Assembly (NCBI GenBank): GCA_964035575.1
Contig: OZ037918.1
Span: forward strand, 620,001 to 684,000
Length of the DNA: 64,000 nucleotides
Direction: 5' to 3'
Source of the DNA: Rhynchopus sp. YZ270_cl-10
Lineage: Eukaryota; Euglenozoa; Diplonemea; Diplonemida; Diplonemidae
Shown: positions 31,113 to 40,441 of the stretch, one piece after another
How positions within the stretch are numbered: the first letter of the stretch is position 1
Layout of the letters: every line of letters begins with the position of its first letter
The notes under the pieces: generated by a model
What the model was told of the DNA's origin: nothing
Seen by the model: the letters and a program-made list of their open reading frames with translations, nothing else
Databases searched by the model: none
Position numbers and translations under genes: made by a program

Positions 31113-33215
31113 ATGAAAAAATGTCTGCGAGCGTTGTCATGCGGCCGCAGCAAGAAGAAGCGCCATCGACACGACGATGCAGAGGCAAGCACCACCACCA
31201 CCACCACCACCACCCTTGCCGCAGAAAGCAGCGAACCCCGCATGGGCAGCCCTCTGCGGGGGCCTACCGTCACCCCGGTGGGGTTCAGACAGCATTCCCA
31301 ACACAACAACATCACTCCAAGCTTGCCTTCGGGGGTTTCCCCTCGCTTTCGATACTCCCCTCACCGGGAACCATCTTATGCACAGCCCTCTACGGCTTCT
31401 GGATGCAAATCAGCGATGGGGCCTACGAGGCCTTTGGTGGTTTCGAGGGGAAGGTCGTCTTCTGGGAGGTCAAGCTTGGGGAGATCTGGGGGGACAACTC
31501 CGGTACAACATTCTATTGCCACCTCTGCTGCAATGCATGGAACGCAAACACCGCAGGAACGGGCGAGTTTGAGTAGTGTTCACATGCATTCTGGTGCAGC
31601 TCCTCCAATGGTACCTCCGGTATTAGAAGAGGGGGTGGGGTATACTGATGTATTGGATGAGCTGCAGAAGAGGCGGGTAGCAGAACCGCATCGGTTTGTG
31701 GATACAGAGGCGAATGCGATTGTGACAATGGGGTGTAAAGGGATGTTTAAAGTGGCACCTCCACCTCCACCTCCACCTCCACCACCTCCAGTGGTAGGGG
31801 AGAGGGGGGAGGTGGCAAGATTGCCGCAGATGGAGGATATTTTGAGTCAGATTCGGGAGCATGGTGCGTCGCAGTTGACGGCGGTTGGGCAGGGGCAGGT
31901 GCAGAAGAGGCGGGGGGACAGCGAGAGTGTGAGGCGAGGTGCGTCTTTGTCAGCTTCTGTGTCGCCGCATGGGTGCCCTTCGACGTCGTTGCCGCAGACC
32001 TCGCGTGCTGGGGTAGCAGAGACACCCTTAGGCTCCCCCCTCCGCACTCCAGTGCACGGTGTGCAGCAACCTTTGTTTTCATCAGAGCGTCGCGCGCTTT
32101 CGTCGGTCGACGTTAACCTTAATGTGAACGGAGTGCAGAAGGGTCAGAAGAGTCTCCCAAAACAACGTGCCACGCCAGCACCACCAGAGAATGTCAACTC
32201 CAATGTGGGGTATGATGAAGTTCCGCCGATGCTTGCGCAGGCGTGGAGGCATGGGCCTGCGAATGTATGGCGTGATGGCAATGCAAATCCTGTGGAAAGG
32301 AGTGCCCCTATTGTGGGTGGTGGAGGTGGTGGCGGTGGCGGTGGCGGTGGAGGTAATGTCAGCCGCTGCAGCTCTGTAGATCTGTCCTTGGTATCGCGTG
32401 GGGGAAGTCCGTTGGCGCTGGATGATGAGGAGGAAGATAGAGGCAGTGCCCACCCCCCTGCAGCATCTGGCTATGGGAGTGGAGGTGGAAGTGGGGGTGG
32501 TCTGCAGATGCAGCAACAACAACAACAACAACAATACCACCACCACCACCACCCCACCCACGACGACGCAGACGAGAGCCTCTCCACCCCCGCCACACCC
32601 TTCGTCATCTCCACCAGCGTTGTCCCTGCGCAGGTATGCCTTTCATTTTCCCCCAAAAAAAAAATCCTCAACAACACCTCACAGCAACCCGACCCGTTCT
32701 CCATGGGTGAGGTGGTGACAATACGGCTGGACCATGGGGATGAGTACCGTGGCACTGTACGCGAGGGTGTGCCTCACGGCAAAGGCGCGTTACGGTACAC
32801 AAACGGCAACCGCTATGAAGGCGGTCTACAGGACGGCCTCAAATGGGGTCGTGGCGTCTTCCGCTGGCGGAACGGCGACTGTTACAAAGGGGAGTTTGTA
32901 CGCGACGTTTTCCATGGACATGGCACCTTCGCCTTCGCAACCTCCCCAGTCACCTATACAGGGGAATTCCGTAATGGAGTCTTCGTCGGCCCCATGCCCG
33001 AAGCTAACAGTAGCACCCCCATAGGACACCCCCCTACCCAAGCTCCTAGCCCCTCCCTGCTTCATCCGGCGATGGGTGGAGGTGGTGGTGGTGGTGGTGC
33101 GTCAGAACGCTCGCACACAGGGGATAGAGCTGTGGTGCAGTTAGACCTCTCTGCGCCTGATGCAGAAGGGTTGGACCCATACTGGCCAGCGCTACCATGG
33201 GGGGAGAAGGTATGA
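31113..33215 (+). CDS. Low-complexity MORN-repeat protein, 3' end uncertain
   Basis: A 700-residue frame whose last quarter (about 540-635) has four MORN units: YRGTVREGVPHGKGALRY, YEGGLQDGLKWGRGVFRW, YKGEFVRDVFHGHGTFAF and YTGEFRNGVFVG. MORN repeats usually bind membranes or scaffold the cytoskeleton. The rest is low complexity: polythreonine, polyproline, polyglycine, polyglutamine and polyhistidine. The stretch 32634-32684 (GTATGC...CACAG, 51 bases) has intron-like ends and a length divisible by three, so it may be a retained or true intron. The stop TGA sits inside GAGAAG|GTATGA, which resembles the splice donors of this genome, so the gene may continue into further exons downstream that I could not identify. 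Confidence 0.72.
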   Translation: MKKCLRALSCGRSKKKRHRHDDAEASTTTTTTTTLAAESSEPRMGSPLRGPTVTPVGFRQHSQHNNITPSLPSGVSPRFRYSPHREPSYAQPSTASGCKSAMGPTRPLVVSRGRSSSGRSSLGRSGGTTPVQHSIATSAAMHGTQTPQERASLSSVHMHSGAAPPMVPPVLEEGVGYTDVLDELQKRRVAEPHRFVDTEANAIVTMGCKGMFKVAPPPPPPPPPPPVVGERGEVARLPQMEDILSQIREHGASQLTAVGQGQVQKRRGDSESVRRGASLSASVSPHGCPSTSLPQTSRAGVAETPLGSPLRTPVHGVQQPLFSSERRALSSVDVNLNVNGVQKGQKSLPKQRATPAPPENVNSNVGYDEVPPMLAQAWRHGPANVWRDGNANPVERSAPIVGGGGGGGGGGGGGNVSRCSSVDLSLVSRGGSPLALDDEEEDRGSAHPPAASGYGSGGGSGGGLQMQQQQQQQQYHHHHHPTHDDADESLSTPATPFVISTSVVPAQVCLSFSPKKKILNNTSQQPDPFSMGEVVTIRLDHGDEYRGTVREGVPHGKGALRYTNGNRYEGGLQDGLKWGRGVFRWRNGDCYKGEFVRDVFHGHGTFAFATSPVTYTGEFRNGVFVGPMPEANSSTPIGHPPTQAPSPSLLHPAMGGGGGGGGASERSHTGDRAVVQLDLSAPDAEGLDPYWPALPWGEKV

Positions 33216-34663
33216 AAAATACATTTTCTTGAAGTGAATTTTGGTCAAATGGGGGCTACACCTGGATAGTGGTGACAAAAAAAGCCGACAGAATTGAAGT
33301 ACAGAACCTCTGTCCTTATTCAGGTGGCTGATTTTAGATGATTTTTTTTTTTTTTTTTTTTTTTGTTGACACAAAAAAAAGTAACCCCATTCACAGCAAT
33401 CAATAGAACAGAAAGGTAGCCGTGCGATCTTCAACACTCTGCATCAAACCGAGTACGAATGAAGGGATTCACTCTTGGAAAAAGGGGCGAATCTCGTTCA
33501 AGAGTGAATCAAAAACGATTACTCAAGCGGACTGAAAGACGCCCCAAAATCGGCCAAAAAAAATGTCGGTTGTTTGCACCACTAAAACGAAGCTTTCAAA
33601 AAAAAAAAGAAACGCTAATAAACACGCGTAGATTAAAGGCGTATTAGATTTGATTTCCCCCCTCTCCGCCCTAAAATTTGTTACAAAAAATAAATTGCTA
33701 TTTGTTAGTGTTCATGCAGTGTGATGCATTTTGCACACTTTGAACTCCTCCTTCTCTTAGATGCATTATGTGAACCTTCGTATTTGAGGGGGGTTTCCCC
33801 CCATTAAGTGGCAGTGTGTGATTTTGCAAACCAAACATCACATTTCCCCCCCCCCCCCCCCCCCCTGCCAGACAAAACAAATTCGTTGTCACATACTTTT
33901 TGATTTGTGAATTTTATTTAAGGGTGACGAAGCATGAGAGGCTTCGGTTCATCTTATAAAATTTTCTTTATTTTTTTTTGACCAGTTGCCTGTGTCTGCC
34001 GAGCGGTGAGGCGTGAACACTGTTAACTTCTCTATTTTTATGTTTTTTTTGTCAATTTCCCATAAATGCCCTCATCGGGCATCGCGATGCTAATGCCAGC
34101 TTTTGGAAAACAAATAAGTATTTTCATAAATATTTCACAAATAAAAAAATATCCATGGATTGGCTTGCACGGAGGGGTAGGGGAGTTGTGTATACGTACA
34201 CAGAATACTATGGACCCTCCGAAGTGTTGCTTTATTGTTTCTTCTTTATTTTTAGATTTCCTTTTTTTCTTCTTTATTTTTTTGTAGATTTCTTTCCCCT
34301 CATAGAGCCTATTTCTCCCCGCCCCACCCCCCTCCTTTGTGTGCACATCCAGTGTATGCTTTCCCGTTGTGACTATTCGTTGATAAAAAAAAAGAGAATA
34401 TTTCTAATTGTCTTCTCTCTTGCGAGGTGGTTTGGATAAACTAGAGACTGCAACAGCTTGCTTCTTCTCTTGTGCTCTTGTTTAAGGATCCTGTGAAGGA
34501 ACGTTGTCGCTGCTTTCTTTGTGATGGTGGTGTCTTGCCAAAGAGTTTGTTGTTTTTTGTAAAACAGTCTACACGTTCCGTAGCAGATGAAAGAGAGTCG
34601 TGACACAATAAAACTACCACCCACATCAGATACTTTTCGAAACACACCAACAAACCCAACAAG
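33216..34663. other. Spacer between MORN gene and histone array
   Basis: A/T-rich with a long T run (about 33342-33364), a C run (about 33847-33866) and a type B hairpin at 33922-33953. If the MORN gene has further exons they would lie here. The last part before the histone array is unlike the spacers inside the array, so it marks the array edge. Confidence 0.5.
33922..33953 (+). repeat. Small hairpin, type B with compensatory change
   Basis: GGTGACGAAGC, loop ATGAGAG, GCTTCGGTTCATC. Compared with CTAAGC/GCTTAG in other copies this one has CGAAGC/GCTTCG, a paired T-A to G-C change. Confidence 0.65.
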
Positions 34664-35128
34664 ATGACACCATCGCCACAGAAGTCCTCTGGAAAGAAGG
34701 GAGCGAAGAGAGGCCCGAAGTTGGACAAGAACGGGAAGAGGATCAAGAAGCACAACTTCAAGAGCTACTCGAGCTTCGTGCACAAGCTGATGACGCAGAC
34801 CTTTGGTGTGAAGGCGTCGACGAAGGCGGGAAAGAAGAGCTCTGTTGCGATCACGTCGCGTGGGATGGGGATTGTGAACTCGTTCGTGGTGGACCTGTTT
34901 GAGCGCATTGCGGAGGAGGCGGGCCGCGCAAACCACTTTGCGGGCCAGAAGACACTGCGCAGTGGTGCCATTGTGGCGGGTGTGAAGATGCACTTCCCCG
35001 ACGAGATGGCGTCGCACGCCCTGTCTGCAGGAGTTGCTGCCGTGGCCAAGTACGCGAAGGCCCTGAAGGCGAAGAGCAAGGCCAAGGGCAAGGGATCCCC
35101 GAAGAAGAAGTCCTCCCCAAGGAAGTGA
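34664..35128 (+). CDS. Histone H2B, copy 1
   Basis: Core histone H2B, 154 residues, pairing with H2A in the nucleosome. The histone fold is visible: SYSSFVHKLMTQTFGV, then SRGMGIVNSFVVDLFERIAE and the C-terminal helix SHALSAGVAAVAKYAKALK. The N-tail is lysine-rich (TPSPQKSSGKKGAKRG), and there is an unusual C-terminal basic tail ending KGSPKKKSSPRK. First gene of the histone array. An acceptor-like CATCAG lies about 40 bases upstream of the ATG. A two-hairpin structure follows at 35164-35215. Nearly identical to the copies at 41029 and 44283, which implies recent duplication or gene conversion. Confidence 0.93.
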   Translation: MTPSPQKSSGKKGAKRGPKLDKNGKRIKKHNFKSYSSFVHKLMTQTFGVKASTKAGKKSSVAITSRGMGIVNSFVVDLFERIAEEAGRANHFAGQKTLRSGAIVAGVKMHFPDEMASHALSAGVAAVAKYAKALKAKSKAKGKGSPKKKSSPRK

Positions 35129-35163
35129 AGCAGGTCACGTTGACGCTGCTTGTTGAGTTAACA

Positions 35164-35215
35164 CACGCCCCTCCCTGTTCTTAACAACACGGGGGCGTGG
35201 GTGGTACCAGCCGCC
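35164..35215 (+). promoter_or_regulatory. Two-hairpin 3' element after H2B copy 1
   Basis: Hairpin I pairs CACGCCCC (35164) with GGGGCGTG (to 35199). Hairpin II follows without a gap: GGTGG, loop TACCAG, CCGCC. The same structure follows H2B copies 2 and 3. An A/G-rich stretch follows. Confidence 0.6.
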
Positions 35216-35352
35216 GTCTTTTTATAAAGTAAAACGAAGAAACAAAAAAGCGAACTTACTTTCACTTCTTCACTCTCCACTCAACTCGCACATCACACAC
35301 CACACCTTCTGTTTCCAGATATTTCACCACCAACACACCCTCAAGACAAACA

Positions 35353-35862
35353 ATGGTCGGCGCAAAGAAAGGAGTGAAGAGGGGACCGTCTGTGTCTCTG
35401 TCTGAGATGTCTGGTCTGACCTTCCCTGTGGGACGTGTGGGCAGTGCGCTGAAGAAGGGAAGGTACGCAAAGCGTGTGAGCCCCACTGCGGCAGTGTTCC
35501 TGACGTCTGTGCTGCAGTACTGCACAGGTGAGCTTCTGAACGTGTCTGCGAAGGCAGCGACGTCTGGGAAGAAGGCAAAGAACAAGAAGCAGCACCAGAT
35601 CAAGCCCCGCCACATCTGCGTTGCCGTGCGTGAGGACAAGGACCTTGGCGACCTTCTGTCGAACGTGACGATTGCGGGCGGAGGTGTGGGTGGAGGAGTG
35701 CACGATGCGCTCAAGGCGACTGACAAGAAGTACAGGAAGAAGTCCTCTGGCAGCGTGACGAAGAAGTCGAAGGGGAAGAAGGGTGGAAAGAAGGGCAAGA
35801 AGTCGAAGGGCTCCCCGAAGAAGTCGAAGGGCTCCCCCAAGAAGTCGTCCCCGAAGAAGTAA
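35353..35862 (+). CDS. Histone H2A, copy 1
   Basis: Core histone H2A, 169 residues. FPVGRVGSALKKGRYAKRV is the family signature; the docking region reads QIKPRHICVAVREDKDL and NVTIAGGGVGGGV. The C-terminal tail is long and basic with KSKGSPKK repeats; this copy has one repeat more than copy 2 (169 versus 162 residues). The leader has TTTCCAG before ATATTTCACC, a probable trans-splice acceptor. A two-hairpin element follows at 35923-35966. Confidence 0.94.
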   Translation: MVGAKKGVKRGPSVSLSEMSGLTFPVGRVGSALKKGRYAKRVSPTAAVFLTSVLQYCTGELLNVSAKAATSGKKAKNKKQHQIKPRHICVAVREDKDLGDLLSNVTIAGGGVGGGVHDALKATDKKYRKKSSGSVTKKSKGKKGGKKGKKSKGSPKKSKGSPKKSSPKK

Positions 35863-35922
35863 GCACGCTTGCTCTCGACATCCGTCTGTTGAGTTTGCCT
35901 TCAACTATTTTGTATTTTGAAC

Positions 35923-35966
35923 CCTCACACCCGATATGAAGGTGTGAGGTGGTGTGACTGCGCACC
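35923..35966 (+). promoter_or_regulatory. Two-hairpin 3' element after H2A copy 1
   Basis: Hairpin I: CCTCACACC / GGTGTGAGG, perfect 9 bp, loop CGATATGAA. Hairpin II: GGTGTG, loop ACTG, CGCACC (6 bp with one G-U pair, 4-base loop), the same size as the metazoan histone stem-loop. An A/G-rich ACAAAAAAAGAGCAG follows. Copy 2 at 42266-42309 is identical in structure. Confidence 0.65.
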
Positions 35967-36120
35967 GCATATGTGACAAAAAAAGAGCAGCGGAATCCTA
36001 TTTTCCTTTCCTGCCCTTCACCATTCCCATCACACCACACCCACACCCACACCCAGACACAAAGACAAATACAAACCACACCCACAGATTACCAAGACAA
36101 CAGCCACACAACACAACAAG

Positions 36121-36561
36121 ATGCCACGCACACCTGCCAAGTCTGTGAAGAAGTCGCAGTCGTCGACTGGAAAGGACGGTGAGCAGAAGAAGAGGAAGCC
36201 GATGACGAAGCTGAACTACAAGCCCGCTGAGAAGAAGGACAAGAAGGGAAAGGTGGTGAAGAAGTCTGGCCGCTGGCTGCCCGGAACTGTTGCGATGCGT
36301 GAGATCAAGGCACTGCAGAAGGGGACACAGCTGCTGATCCAGAAGGCGCCCTTCCAGCGCCTTGTGCGTGACGTGATGGACAAGCACAAGCAGGACATGC
36401 GTTTCCGTGCGTCTGCACTTGAGGCAATGCAGGAGGCAAGCGAGCAGTACCTGATCAGCGTGTTTGAGGGTGCCGTGATCCTGCAGCTCCACAGGAAGAA
36501 GAAGACCCTCATCCAGAAGGACCTGAGCTACACCATCCGCATCCGTGGGGACAACCTCTGA
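36121..36561 (+). CDS. Histone H3, copy 1 (divergent)
   Basis: Core histone H3, 146 residues. RWLPGTVAMREIKALQKG and LIQKAPFQRLVRDVM mark the alphaN and alpha1 regions; RFRASALEAMQEASEQYL is alpha2. The C-terminus (ILQLHRKKKTLIQKDLSYTI) departs from the standard form, and the N-tail lacks the ARTKQTARKS sequence, beginning PRTPAKSVKKSQSS. The RWxPGTVAxREI pattern resembles kinetoplastid H3. CACAG before ATTACCAAG is a likely acceptor. A two-hairpin element follows at 36622-36661. Confidence 0.93.
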   Translation: MPRTPAKSVKKSQSSTGKDGEQKKRKPMTKLNYKPAEKKDKKGKVVKKSGRWLPGTVAMREIKALQKGTQLLIQKAPFQRLVRDVMDKHKQDMRFRASALEAMQEASEQYLISVFEGAVILQLHRKKKTLIQKDLSYTIRIRGDNL

Positions 36562-36621
36562 ACAGCACACCCGTGATGTTCTTTCGTGTTTTTTTTAAAT
36601 CTGTTTTCTGTCTGATTTTTT

Positions 36622-36661
36622 CTCCGACAGTCTCGTGCTGTGGAGGGTGGACCTTACCACC
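36622..36661 (+). promoter_or_regulatory. Two-hairpin 3' element after H3 copy 1
   Basis: Hairpin I: CTCC..CAG / CTG.GGAG. Hairpin II: GGTGG, loop ACCTTA, CCACC. Then GTGATAACAAAATGAAGCAG. The first stem differs from that after H3 copy 2 while the second is kept. Confidence 0.55.
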
Positions 36662-36800
36662 GTGATAACAAAATGAAGCAGTTTAGTTTTGCCTTGTGTT
36701 TCCTGAACCATCTCCCCGCACTCCCTCCCACACCACACCGACTACAGGTTGACACAAGTAAAGAGCACACAAACAGGACACACCTCCGTCAGAAGACAAG

Positions 36801-38699
36801 ATGGTGCGTGCGACAGCTCTTGCGAGCATGGCTGCAGCGATGTGCTGCAGCTTTGCGGAGGCGCAGTTTACGTTTCCTTCGGGCACATGCCCGGACGGTG
36901 CCTCTGGACGGACGCAGGTGTCTGGTGCGAGCGGCACGATTACGTACCCGGCGGGCTCGGGGAACTACCTGGACAACCAGACGCCGTGCTGGTTCGTGCA
37001 GTGCGACGGGACGTTGACCTTCACATGGAACACGTTCCGCACAGAGAACAGATACGACTTCGTGTCGATGTGGCCTGTCGCCAGCGACAGCTCTGTGGAC
37101 ACATCGGCAACAGCGGTCTTCAGGGAGTCGGGGGTGAAGACGCTTGACCCGACTGTGTTCAACGGCGGTGGTGGTGCGCTGATGCAGTTCAAGTCTGACG
37201 GGTCTGTGCAGGAGCAGGGGTTCTCTGTGGGGTACCAGTGCGTGTCGACGCCACCGCCACCAACACCACCCACACCGCCCACACCACCGACGTGCACGGA
37301 TGTGATGATCGGGTCCCCCGGGAGCGAGAGGGCCTGGTACGACGCAGACGGGAGCACATACACGTGTGCGTGGTACGGGGCTGTGTCGACACGGTGCTCG
37401 CAGTACGGCAACAGCTACGAAGCAGACGGCTTCACCGCAAGTGGTGCGTGCTGCGTGTGTGGTGGGGGGACAGACACGTCGACGCCACCAACTCCACCAA
37501 CCCCACCTGCAACATGCACGACACGTGTGCGCAAGGAGTGGAGACAGCTGTCGACGGCAGAGAAGGCACTCTTCATGAAGGCTGTGCAGCTGCTGAAGAC
37601 GACGACCGGAGGGTCCGCCACACAGTCGGCAAAGGGCGGCTACGACAAGTACCCGACAATCCACGGGAAGGACGAGTCGTACCTGCAGGCACACAACACA
37701 GGGATGTTCCTCCCGTGGCACAGAGTCTTCATCCAGAAGTTTGAGGACGACCTGCGTGCGCTTGGTGCAGAGTTTGCGTGTGTGACGCTCCCGTACTGGG
37801 ACTGGTCCATTGAGCAGGCGGCTGGGGCAGCGTGGGACCCGGCCCTGTGGAACGGCAACACAGACCCTGCAAGCGGCGAGTTCATCGGGTTCGGGTCGGT
37901 GTACAACGGACGGTCGAAGGCAGACAAGTGCAACGGCCCCGTGGACGGGACGGGAGGGTACCACAGCGACGGGTGCTGTGTGTCGGACGGTCCGTTCCGC
38001 AAGGGTGCGTGGGTGCACTCGCACGAGACAAGCGGCTCCCTGCCGGTTGGCGACAAGGGGGACTGGCCGCTGGACAATAAATGTCTGTTCCGCTACTTTG
38101 CGAACGACAACCTGGTACGCAGCACCGCAGACCAGGCAGCCGACTTCCTCCCGCAGGCAACCTACGGGTACGACACAAACACGAACCCTGGGTTCAGAAA
38201 CGTCCTTGAGGACAAGGAGCACTCGGAGATCCACGCGCGCATTGGTGGCTACATGATCACGAACTGGAGCCCCGAGGACCCGATCTTCTTCCTGCACCAC
38301 GCGAACATCGACCGTCTGTGGGCGATGTGGCAGGTGTGCCGTGGGTACGACAACGCAGCCAGCAGCTCGCAGTACAACGCAGGCCCGCCCGTGGCCGGCG
38401 CCAGCACAGGGCTGAACGACGAGATGAGCTACCACAACTTCTACGACCGCAACGGCGCGTCAACGGACCCGCAGCCTGCACAGTGGAGCGGCTTCACACC
38501 TGCCAAGGTGTGGGACCTCCACCACGCAGACCTGTACGCACACTCCGGTCCCACCGGCCCGAAGGTGCAGTACGAGATCAACGACTTCAACGGAGGAAGT
38601 GCCTGGACCTCCGCATGCCCCAACGTTGACGCTACCGGCCAGGCCAACTGGTTTGTGGCAAGGCCACCTACGGTCTCCTCCCTTCTTGGCGGGAAGTAG
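36801..38699 (+). CDS. Secreted CUB-like/tyrosinase protein inside the histone array
   Basis: Predicted secreted copper enzyme oxidising phenols, 632 residues, no intron. Order: signal peptide (1-21, cut after FAEA), CUB-like domain (about 25-150), proline/threonine linker, a small cysteine-rich module ending ACCVCGGG, second linker, tyrosinase domain (about 235-620). Copper A ligands fit His288, His298 and His307 (HNTGMFLPWHR); copper B ligands fit His474, His478 (HSEIH) and His500 (FLHHANIDRLW). All six are present, so it should be active. It lies between H3 and H1 of the first histone unit and is absent from the second. Codon use is strongly GC-ending like the histones. CTACAG about 52 bases upstream is a likely acceptor. 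Downstream come a fold at 38770 (GCGTGTC / GATACGC) and a type A hairpin at 38822. Confidence 0.92.
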   Translation: MVRATALASMAAAMCCSFAEAQFTFPSGTCPDGASGRTQVSGASGTITYPAGSGNYLDNQTPCWFVQCDGTLTFTWNTFRTENRYDFVSMWPVASDSSVDTSATAVFRESGVKTLDPTVFNGGGGALMQFKSDGSVQEQGFSVGYQCVSTPPPPTPPTPPTPPTCTDVMIGSPGSERAWYDADGSTYTCAWYGAVSTRCSQYGNSYEADGFTASGACCVCGGGTDTSTPPTPPTPPATCTTRVRKEWRQLSTAEKALFMKAVQLLKTTTGGSATQSAKGGYDKYPTIHGKDESYLQAHNTGMFLPWHRVFIQKFEDDLRALGAEFACVTLPYWDWSIEQAAGAAWDPALWNGNTDPASGEFIGFGSVYNGRSKADKCNGPVDGTGGYHSDGCCVSDGPFRKGAWVHSHETSGSLPVGDKGDWPLDNKCLFRYFANDNLVRSTADQAADFLPQATYGYDTNTNPGFRNVLEDKEHSEIHARIGGYMITNWSPEDPIFFLHHANIDRLWAMWQVCRGYDNAASSSQYNAGPPVAGASTGLNDEMSYHNFYDRNGASTDPQPAQWSGFTPAKVWDLHHADLYAHSGPTGPKVQYEINDFNGGSAWTSACPNVDATGQANWFVARPPTVSSLLGGK

Positions 38700-39885
38700 T
38701 GCAGAGTGAAGCAATGAGAGGATGCTGTGTGGAGAAGAGGTGTTCCTCAGCCGTGATCAGAGGTGATGAAGCGTGTCAAAGATACGCACACCCTTTTTCT
38801 TTATCTTCTTTCATTTCAAAAGATGTGTGTGCACGAGAGGCACATTCATCTTGCAAATTTTCTTTCATTTTGTTTTATTTCATCAAAGGGGTGTGCTCTA
38901 CTCGTTTCTGTGCGTGCGCTGTGTGTGGGTGTTGCAGACGCAAAAACGCGTGCCCTGTCCGCCACATGGTGGTAGACAGGGCATAGTGACAGAGAGCTGT
39001 CTGTAACAATCAAATTCTGAACCCCCCCACACAGCAATGCAACCACCACGCACAGAACGGGTTGGACAGACACGCCTATTCTTCGTTTCATTTTTTTGTT
39101 TTTTTTTCCACTTCCATTTTCATTTGGTTTTTGTATCCCGATTGTTGACAGACGTGAGCGGAATGCAACACCAAATTACAAACCCAAGAACTAGAAACAG
39201 ATTGCCCACAAATGATACACGTGTCATTTTCGAGAGGCTAAGAGTTTCTTTTTCCACTAAACCCGTTTTTCTTATGAAGAGATGTCTGCGCCCGTGAGGC
39301 CAATTTCTCTTTTTATCATTTTCTATAATTTTTGTGTGTCCACGTTACGGTGGGTGTGCTGTGTTCAGTGTCTACTCTTTTCTTTTGCTCCATGTGTGTA
39401 AACTGAAAACACAACGTCAGATGCCTCTGGAGTGAAGGAAGGAAGAACGATTACATAGCCACGTTCACGTGACAGGGTGTTGGTTTTTCATTTTTCATTT
39501 TTCATTGTTTGCCATTTGTTTCTTTCTTTTCTTTTTTGCTTTTGCTGCAATGGAATGTTGGATGTGCACGTATTCTTCTCTTTGTGTTCCACACACGCAA
39601 AAGAAGGAAACGACCTGTTGCACTTCAAAGAAGCATGCGTATGTATTGGTACATCATTGCATCGTAATGCAAAGCAAAGGCACTGTTCTACCCAAAGATG
39701 CTGTCTGTGTAAGAACGCAAAACAGAGAGGAAAACAAACAAAGGCATTGACAGCAATATTGACACATCATTGTTGATACTACAGAAACAAAGACACCACT
39801 AACATGCTTTTGTGCCAACACACTACATTTCCTTCAATCATTCACACACCACACAGCACCCACCACCACACCAAACACACTCACA
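38700..39885. other. Spacer between tyrosinase and histone H1
   Basis: T-rich spacer with a perfect type A hairpin (38822-38850), diverged hairpin relatives near 39229 and 39280 (GAGAGGCTAAGAG, GATGTCTGCGCCCGTGAGG), and no recognised gene. The last 100 bases before H1 match the H1 leader of the second unit. Confidence 0.5.
38822..38850 (+). repeat. Small hairpin, type A (consensus copy)
   Basis: GATGTGTGTGC, loop ACGAGAG, GCACATTCATC, then TTGCAAATTTTC. Best match to the family consensus, 123 bases after the tyrosinase stop codon. Confidence 0.7.
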
Positions 39886-40173
39886 ATGCCGAGGTTCGAG
39901 TCGATCGCGATTGCGAAGCCTGACGCGAAGCGCTCTGCCAAGATCAAGGAGGCAGCGAAGGCGAGGAAGGACGCTGTGAGAATTGCAGTGAAGAAGGTGA
40001 AGGACGCTGAGAAGCAGAAGCGTGCGGACGCGAGGGCCAAGAAGGCGGCGAAGAAGGAGGAGAAGGCGAAGAAGGCAAAGAAGGCCAAGAAGACCACGAC
40101 GAAGAAGAAGGGCACCGCGACAAAGAAGAAGGGAACCTCCACGAAGAAGAAGGCCAAGACCACGAAGAAGTAA
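39886..40173 (+). CDS. Histone H1-like lysine/alanine-rich protein, copy 1
   Basis: A 95-residue basic linker-histone-like protein with no winged-helix globular domain, as in kinetoplastid H1. The N-terminal 45 residues (PRFESIAIAKPDAKRSAKI) look helical and charged; the rest is KKA and TKKKG repeats. It differs from copy 2 mainly by one extra KKA triplet. The leader CACTCACAATG is shared by both copies. A two-hairpin element follows at 40261-40305. Confidence 0.85.
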   Translation: MPRFESIAIAKPDAKRSAKIKEAAKARKDAVRIAVKKVKDAEKQKRADARAKKAAKKEEKAKKAKKAKKTTTKKKGTATKKKGTSTKKKAKTTKK

Positions 40174-40260
40174 GCTCATGGCGGCCAGAACGTGACTACT
40201 TTGTAACTTATGAGTGCACTGTGTTGTAACTTTTGTGTGTTTAGTTTTTTGTACCAGTTA

Positions 40261-40305
40261 CCTCTGGGCTTGCATGCAGGCTACAGAGGGGTGGAGATTC
40301 CCACC
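40261..40305 (+). promoter_or_regulatory. Two-hairpin 3' element after H1 copy 1
   Basis: Hairpin I: CCTCTG (40261) / CAGAGG (to 40289). Hairpin II, directly adjacent: GGTGG, loop AGATTC, CCACC. Followed by ACAACAAAACAGAAGAAC. Identical layout at 43514-43558. Confidence 0.6.
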
Positions 40306-40441
40306 ACAACAAAACAGAAGAACAATAATCTTCATAAAAAGAATCTCAGCACTGTTTTGGCATTTTAGACACACACACCCTTCACCTGTGTCATGTACCA
40401 TCCCTCCCCACCAGATATTTCAAACAAACAACACAACAAAA

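Noticed and set aside
35164-35215. Canonical metazoan histone stem-loop
   Set aside because: The 16-base consensus is absent after all histone genes; only the GG...CC stem size and position are similar, so it is reported as an analogous structure only.
36789-38435. A 548-codon minus-strand frame opposite tyrosinase
   Set aside because: Same antisense effect of strong GC-ending codon bias; the + strand carries the complete enzyme.
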